Source of the DNA: Macrostomum hystrix
Lineage: Eukaryota; Platyhelminthes; Macrostomidae
DNA: 64,000 nucleotides
NCBI GenBank assembly: GCA_950097015.1
Contig: CATNEN010000002.1
Coordinates: 6,341,501-6,405,500 of the forward strand
Direction of reading: 5' to 3'
The notes below the pieces were generated by a model. It saw nothing but the letters and a program-made list of their open reading frames with translations, searched no databases and had not been told where the DNA came from. A program made the translations under genes and the position numbers. How positions within the stretch are numbered: the first letter of the stretch is position 1; every line of letters starts with the position of its first letter. Below, piece after piece: positions 42,101 through 51,100 of the stretch.

Positions 42101-45100
42101 CACCCACGCAACAGCTTCGAATTTGGCTATTCTAAAAATGATCAGGGATCCAATTTCAGTCGTGATTAAAAGCCATTCATATTTCACAGTTTTGTAAGTC
42201 TCACTGATTTTTGTGTCGCTTTGAGCTTTAGGCAGAAAACTCACCCCATCCAATTACTGGCACCCCCATTCTTGCTCTGTGCACTTTTGATTCTATTTAT
42301 AGCTCTCCTTTGTTACTTCCTTGCTTGCGTCCACTTCAATGGCATTTTGTCTCTCTCGTGTGACGCCAGAAATCACTTGTATCTATCACTTGCACAGTGT
42401 GTCCATCACTAGCACAGTGTGTTCATCACTAGCACAACGTGTCCATCACTAACATAGGGTGTCCATCACTAGCACAGTGTGTTCATCACTAGCACAACGT
42501 GTCCATCACTAACATAGGGTGTCCATCACTAGCACAGTGTGTTCATCACTAGCACAACGTGTCCATCACTAACATAGGGTGTCCATCACTAGCACAGTGT
42601 GTTCATCACTAGCACAACGTGTCCATCACTAACATAGGGTGTCCATCACTAGCATAGGGTGTCCATCACTAACATAGGGTGTCCATCACTAGCATAGGGT
42701 GTCCATAATTGGCAAAAGTAGTCTACCTTACGCAATGGTGTCTACTTTTAGCACAGGGTGTCCGTTTCTTTAACGAGGTGTCAAACTTAATGACAGGTTC
42801 TCAACCTCAAGTACATTGTGTCCAACTCAACTCTCGGGCGTCCACCACAGTTTAAATGGTGTCCACCTCAAGTACAGGTGTCCACCTTAAGTAAGGGTGT
42901 CCACCTCAAGTACGGGTGTCCACCTCAAGTAAGGGTGTCCACCTCAAGTAAGGGTGTCCACCTCAAGTACGGGTGTCCACCTCAAGTACGGGTGTCCACC
43001 TCAAGTACGGGTGTCCACCTTAAGTAAGGGTGTCCGCCTCAAACACAGTGTCTCAAAAGTATGTGTCCTATCCATTCAACCCTAGGTACAGGGTGTCCAC
43101 CTCACGTAGAGGAAGCCTCCCATTCCTCCCATTCTCAAACATTCTCTAAAACCGTACTCGCCGCCAGGTGGTACCGGGACCTGGTGCCCAAGCCGGTGGA
43201 CCAAAACGCCGCCCAGGGCGCGCGCCTCATCACCGCCCAGATGCGCGTAGCCCCGAAGCTCCTGCGCCTCACCTGGCGCGGTTTCCCTCTGCACCACGAC
43301 GCCGAGCTGAAATGGGGCCGCCTGGTGCCCGGCCGCAACCCCAGCCCGGCCGAGGCCGACCCGCGCTACTTTGACCCGGACACTGGCCGCCTCCGCGCGG
43401 TTCAGCCCGCCATCCGGACAACCGCCGCGGGCAGCTCCGAGCTGCGCTTCCCTCTGGCTGCCTACTGCCGCGCCTGCCTTCCGGCGGCCCTGCGCTGCCT
43501 CGAGCAACAGCAGCAGCAGCAGCCGCGCCAGCAGCTGCTTGCCGACCTGGCCGCCTCGCTGCGCCAGCTGCCCGATGTTGGCGACTCCGACTGCGATTCG
43601 GCGCTGCAGAAGGTTCTGGCCTGGCTGCGTGATCGAGTATCTGGCAGGTCGGAAGCCTCCAAGGACTACGACTGGGAGCGGGAGCTGCCGTGCGCGCTGA
43701 CTGGGACGCCGTCCGTCGAAGGCGCGCAGTTCAAGCGGGCAGGCAATCCGCACATTGAGACCTGCTGGTTCTGCCCACTGCCGCATCCGCAGGTATGATG
43801 CCTTTGATACTTGGCAATCATCGACCCTTCTCACCTGTGACTCAATGACTCATTTATCATCAGCCAGTCCCAAGACACAGTGACTGAAACAGACAATGAC
43901 CTCAAGACACAATGACCCCAAGATACAATCACCCAAAATACAATGACCCCATGATCTAATGACCCCAAGATCCAATGACCCCAAGATCCAATGACCCCAA
44001 GATACAATCACCCAAAATACAATGACCCCATGATCCAATGACCCCAAGATACAATGACCCCAAGATCCAATGACCCCATGATCAAATGACCCCAAGATCC
44101 AATGACCCTAAGATCCAATGACCCCAAGATACAATGACCACAAGATCCAATGACCCCGAGATACAATGACCCCAAGATACTATTCCAAGTCTGGGTGTCG
44201 CTGGGACTAGACTAGTTGCCATGCACTCAGTCTCGCGCCTGTCCCCGGCAGGGCACCAGCGTCGGCAACCCGCTGTCCAAGAGCTTCTTGGCTGCCATCG
44301 ACGCTGGCCTTCTGTGCAGCGACCGGCCAGAGGTTGGCGAGCTGCTGCGGATGCACGCCAGCTCCACCTACTGGCAGGGTGCCAGCAAGCGGGTGGCCAA
44401 TCAGCTCGCCCTGCCAATTAGCGACGGCATCCGGCTGATCCTGCCTCAGGTGGTTTCCATGGGAACGGTGAGCCGGCGCGCCGTGGAGCCGCTGTGGCTG
44501 ACGGCCAGCAACGCCAGGCCGGACCGGCTGGGCTCGGAGCTGAAGGCGATGGTGCGGGCGCCGCCCGGCTATCGGCTTGTCGGCGCCGATGTGGACTCGC
44601 AGGAGCTGTGGATCGCCTCGCTGGCCGGAGATGCCGAATTTGGCGACTCCCAGGCGGGCAGGCGGCGAATCCACGGTGCCACGGCCGTCAGCTGGATGAA
44701 CCTTCGCGGCAGTAAAGCGGAGGGCACCGATCTGCACTCCGTCAGCGCCCGACTCATCAACGTGTCGCGAGAGCACGCCAAGGTGCTGAACTACGCCAGG
44801 TTCTACGGCTCCGGCTCCGCGAACATCGCCAAGCTGCTGTGCCAGTTCGACCCGGGACTGGACAAGCGGCTGGCGCTGGACAAGGCCAGGCGGCTGCTCA
44901 AGGAGACCAAAGGAGCCAGAACTGCCGGCGTCTGGCAGGGCGGCAGGTGAGCTGGGATCGGACTGAGTGGGACCCCCAACTCCTCCGACATGCTGCGCGC
45001 TGTTGGTTCCGTTTCGAAATTCACAAGAAATCTATTTTTAAACCCGTTTTTAAACCATCTAGGATACCTGATTTATTTATAACTTATTAATTATTTATTT

Positions 45101-48100
45101 ATGGACCCGATTTCAAACCGATTAGGACCCGATTTCAAACCGATTAGAACCCGATTTCAAACCGATTAGAACCCGATTTCAATCCGATTAGGACCCGATT
45201 TCAAACCGATTAGAACCCGATTTCAATCCGATTAGGACCCGATTTCAAACCGATTAGAACCCGATTTCAAACCGATTAGAACCCGATTTCAAACCGATTA
45301 GAACCCGATTTCAATCCGATTAGGACCCGATTTCAAACCGATTAGGACCCGATTTCAAACCGATTAGAACCCGATTTCAAACCGATTAGAACCCGATTTC
45401 AATCCGATTAGGACCCGATTTCAAACCGATTAGAACCCGATTTCAATCCGATTAGGACCCGATTTCAAACTGATTAGAACCAGATTTCAAACTGATTAGA
45501 ACCCGATTTCAAACTGATTAGAACCATATTTCAAACTGATTAGAACCCTATTTCAAACTGATTAGAACCATATTTCAAACTGATTAGAACCCGATTTCAA
45601 ACCGATTAGGACCCGATTTCAAACCGATTAGAACCCGATTTCAAACCGATTAGGACCCGATTTCAAACCGATTAGAACCCGATTTCAAACCGATTAGAAC
45701 CCGATTTCAATCCGATTAGGACCCGATTTCAAACCGATTAGAACCCGATTTCAATCCGATTAGGACCCGATTTCAAACCGATTAGAACCCGATTTCAATC
45801 CGATTAGGACCCGATTTCAAACTGATTAGAACCATATTTCAAACTGATTAGAACCCGATTTCAAACTGATTAGAACCCGATTTCAAACTGATTAGAAGCA
45901 TATTTCAAACCGATTAGAACCCGATTTCAAACTGATTAGAACCCGATTTCAAACTGATTAGAACCCGATTTCAAACTGATTAGAAGCATATTTCAAACCG
46001 ATTAGAACCCGATTTCAAACTGATTAGGACCCGATTTCAAACTGATTAGAACCCGATTTCAAACTGATTAGAACCCGATTTCAAACTGATTAGAACCCGA
46101 TTTCAAACTGATTAGAACCCGATTTCAAACCGATTAGGACCCGATTTCAAACTGATTAGAACCCGATTTCAAACTGATTAGAACCCGATTTCAAACTGAT
46201 AAGAACCCGATTTCAAACCGATTAGAACCCGATTTCAAACCGATTAGAACCCGATTTCAATCCGATTAGGACCCGATTTCAAACCGATTAGAACCCGATT
46301 TCAATCCGATTAGGACCCGATTTCAAACCGATTAGAACCCGATTTCAATCCGATTAGGACCCGATTTCAAACTGATTAGAACCATATTTCAAACTGATTA
46401 GAACCCGATTTCAAACTGATTAGAACCCGATTTCAAACTGATTAGAAGCATATTTCAAACCGATTAGAACCCGATTTCAAACTGATTAGAACCCGATTTC
46501 AAACTGATTAGAACCCGATTTCAAACTGATTAGAAGCATATTTCAAACCGATTAGAACCCGATTTCAAACTGATTAGGACCCGATTTCAAACTGATTAGA
46601 ACCCGATTTCAAACCGATTAGAACCCGATTTCAAACCGATTAGAACCAGATTTCAAACCGATTAGAACCCGATTTCAAACCGATTAGAACCCGATTTCAA
46701 ACTGATAAGAACCCGATTTCAATCCGATTAGGACCCGATTTCAAACATTTTGAGCACGCTTGTCTAAAAGTTTTTCTATGAGTACATTAAAATCAGAATT
46801 GGCGTAATATAAAAAGATAGACCTTCACTTGTAAGGCCATATAATCCCTCAATAGACGATCATTTTCGACTGCTGTCTGCAGAATACCTGTCAGTGCTCT
46901 CCGAAGGCAATTAATTATCTACACTGCGAGTTACTGTAGGGGAAAGCTAATTAGTAACAATTCCTGCCCTCGAGCCGATGGTGAGTGCAATGAATCTCTG
47001 CCGCCTCCGAAATCTCCAACCACCTCCTCTCTCCCACCGCCCTACCTGCCTCGATTCAATATCCCCGCCCGTGTGTTTAATTAGTCCGAGACCTCTGGCG
47101 TGCAACCCTCCCCCACTTTATCGAGCGGAGAGCGACTGGGAAGTGCTACAGAAAATCTGGTAGGAGTGAGAAAGGGATGTACAGAGTGTGAAAGACAGGA
47201 AAACAGAGGATAGGAAGGGAGAATAGAGGGAAATGATGAGAAGGGAGATCAGAGGGAATTAGAGGATGAGAAGGGAGATCAGAGGGAGTTAGAGGATGAG
47301 AAGGGAGATCAGAGGGAGTTAGAGGATGAGAAGGGAGATCGGAGGGAGTTAGAGGATGAGAAGGGAGATCAGAGGGAGTTAGAGGATGAGAAGGGAGATC
47401 AGAGGGAGTTAGAGGATAAGAAGGGAGATCAGAGGGAGTTAGAGGATAAGAAGGGAGATCAGAGGGAGTTAGAGGATGAGAAGGGAGATCAGAGGGAGTT
47501 AGAGGATAAGAAGGGAGATCAGAGGGAGTTAGAGGATGAGAAGGGAGATCAGAGGGAGTTAGAGGATGAGAAGGGAGATCAGAGGGAGTTAGAGGATGAG
47601 AAGGGAGATCAGAGGGAGTTAGAGGATAAGAAGGGAGATCAGAGGGAGTTAGAGGATGAGAAGGGAGATCAGAGGGAGTTAGAGGATGAGAAGGGAGATC
47701 AGAGGGAGTTAGAGGATGAGAAGGGAGATCAGAGGGAGTTAGAGGATAAGAAGGGAGATCAGAGGGAGTTAGAGGATGAGAAGGGAGATCAGAGGGAGTT
47801 AGAGGATAAGAAGGGAGATCAGAGGGAGTTAGAGGATGAGAAGGGAGATCAGAGGGAGTTAGAGGATGAGAAGGGAGATCAGAGGGAGTTAGAGGATAAG
47901 AAGGGAGATCAGAGGGAGTTAGAGGATGAGAAGGGAGATCAGAGGGAGTTAGAGGATAAGAAGGGAGATCAGAGGGAATTAGAGGATGAGAAGGGAGATC
48001 AGAGGGAATTAGAGGATGAGAAGGGAGATCAGAGGGAGTTAGAGGATGAGAAGGGAGATCAGAGGGAGTTAGAGGATGAGAAGGGAGATCAGAGGGAGTT

Positions 48101-51100
48101 AGAGGATGAGAAGGGAGATCAGAGGGAGTTAGAGGATGAGAAGGGAGATCAGAGGGAGTTAGAGGATGAGAAGGGAGATCAGATGGGGATAGAGGATGAG
48201 AAGGGAGATCAGATGGGGATAGAGGATAAGAAGGGAGATCAGAGGGAGTTAGAGGATGAGAAGGGAGATCAGAGGGGGTTAGAGGATGAGAAGGGAGATC
48301 AGAGGGAGTTAGAGGATGAGAAGGGAGATCAGAGGGAGTTAGAGGATGAGAAGGGAGATCAGAGGGAGTTAGAGGATGAGAAGGGAGATCAGAGGGAGTT
48401 AGAGGATGAGAAGGGAGATCAGAGGGAGATTGAGGATAAGAAGGGAGATCAGAGGGAGTTAGAGGATGAGAAGGGAGATCAGAGGGAGTTAGAGGATGAG
48501 AAGGGAGATCAGAGGGAGTTAGAGGATGAGAAGGGAGATCAGAGGGGGATAGAGGATGAGAAGGGAGATCAGATGGAGTTAGAGGATGAGAAGGGAGATC
48601 AGAGGGGATAGAGGATGAGAAGGGAGATCAGAGGCGAGAGTCGGTGGAACAGAGGGTGAGAGGCAGAGAAACAGAGGATGAGAAGGGAGATCAGAGGGAG
48701 TTAGAGGATGAGAAGGGAGATCAGAGGGAGTTAGAGGATGAGAAGGGAGATCAGAGGGAGTTAGAGGATAAGAAGGGAGATCAGAGGGAATTAGAGGATG
48801 AGAAGGGAGATCAGAGGGAATTAGAGGATGAGAAGGGAGATCAGAGGGAGTTAGAGGATGAGAAGGGAGATCAGAGGGAGTTAGAGGATGAGAAGGGAGA
48901 TCAGAGGGAGTTAGAGGATGAGAAGGGAGATCAGAGGGAGTTAGAGGATGAGAAGGGAGATCAGAGGGAGTTAGAGGATGAGAAGGGAGATCAGATGGGG
49001 ATAGAGGATGAGAAGGGAGATCAGATGGGGATAGAGGATAAGAAGGGAGATCAGAGGGAGTTAGAGGATGAGAAGGGAGATCAGAGGGGGTTAGAGGATG
49101 AGAAAGGAGATCAGAGGGAGTTAGAGGATGAGAAGGGAGATCAGAGGGAGTTAGAGGATGAGAAGGGAGATCAGAGGGAGTTAGAGGATGAGAAGGGAGA
49201 TCAGAGGGAGTTAGAGGATGAGAAGGGAGATCAGAGGGAGATTGAGGATAAGAAGGGAGATCAGAGGGAGTTAGAGGATGAGAAGGGAGATCAGAGGGAG
49301 TTAGAGGATGAGAAGGGAGATCAGAGGGAGTTAGAGGATGAGAAGGGAGATCAGAGGGGGATAGAGGATGAGAAGGGAGATCAGATGGAGTTAGAGGATG
49401 AGAAGGGAGATCAGAGGGGATAGAGGATGAGAAGGGAGATCAGAGGCGAGAGTCGGTGGAACAGAGGGTGAGAGGCAGAGAAACAGAGGATGAGAAGGGA
49501 GATCAGAGGGAGTTAGAGGATGAGAAGGGAGATCAGAGGGAGTTAGAGGATGAGAAGGGAGATCAGAGGGAGTTAGAGGATGAGAAGGGAGATCAGAGGG
49601 AGTTAGAGGATGAGAAGGGAGATCAGAGGGAGTTAGAGGATGAGAAGGGAGATCAGAGGGAGTTAGAGGATGAGAAGGGAGATCAGAGGGAGTTAGAGGA
49701 TGAGAAGGGAGATCAGAGGGAGTTAGAGGATGAGAAGGGAGATCAGAGGGAGTTAGAGGATAAGAAGGGAGATCAGAGGGAGTTAGAGGATGAGAAGGGA
49801 GATCAGAGGGAGTTAGAGGATAAGAAGGGAGATCAGAGGGAGTTAGAGGATGAGAAGGGAGATCAGAGGGGGATAGAGGATGAGAAGGGAGATCAGATGG
49901 AGTTAGAGGATGAGAAGGGAGATCAGAGGGGATAGAGGATGAGAAGGGAGATCAGAGGCGAGAGTCGGTGGAACAGAGGGTGAGAGGCAGAGAAACAGAG
50001 GAAGAGACAGGGAGAAAAAAGGATGAGATAGGGAAGAGAACTGAGTGTGAGAAGAGAGAGCAGAGGTTGAATAGCAAAGTTCTAATTAGTGGGTTAGGCA
50101 ATAGCAGTATTATTATGCGTAGTACAGTGTCATTGAGGATAACAACAGTTCCCTGAGCTCTGGGGGCAGTGAGCAGTGGAGGCATTGTGAGCCGATGGTC
50201 AGGAAGCAGGAACCCAAAGCGCCAAAGTCAGTGGGGGTGAGTTTAGCTGAGCTGGTGGAAGTTTTGTTGACTCCACAAAGGCCGGTGCAGTCGCCTCCCC
50301 CACAATAAACCTGATTGAAGAGTCCGGCAGTTCGGCGTGAGTAGATGCTCAAACATGAGTCGAGCGTTTTGTGATTTTCCGCGAAACTCAGACGCTCAGG
50401 TGACTGAGAGAAGCCGCCGTAGCCTCTCTCGCGTGTGGCGGCCGGAGGGTTGGAGTGGCCTGAAGTGCTGCCCGACTGTGGATTTTGTTGGCGAATGAAT
50501 TAATCAGCTTCTCACAATTGCTCTCACTAATAAATTCCCGACTGCGTACAAAGTCATGGTAGAGAGAATTTTCCCGCACGCGTCCCCTACCAGCGTCTCC
50601 TACGCGTCTCCTGCCAACTTTTCACTTCCTGTTATTAAACTTGCTGTTCTGCACATGGCATTTAGGATATATTTTTACATTTGCTAGATTTTTTCACGGC
50701 CGGAAGTTATCATCAATCGATTTCGACAATTATTTCTCGATCGAATCTTAACAAAAAATCTAGACTTTCCCGCTGATCCTACTCGTTAGTAGTGCAAAAT
50801 AAAAACAAGCAGCCCATATGACCCATTGAGCATATATTTCACAATTACTCAATGACCAATAAACACAATGACCCACCAAATCGATGAATTATCAGCAAGA
50901 TGACCCTTCATCACAATGACCCTTCATCACAATGACCCTTCATCACAATGACCCTTCATCACAATGACCCTTCATCACAATGACCCTTCATCACAATGAC
51001 CCTTCATCACAATGACCCATCATCAAAATGATCCATCAACACAATGACCCATCAACACAATTACCCTTCAACATAATGACTCATCAACACAATGACCCAT

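Noticed and set aside
48183-49935. ORFs encoding [10 protein letters not shown] decapeptide repeats
   Set aside because: They lie inside POLG intron 7 in a 30-bp array and are interrupted by frame changes. Probably non-coding.
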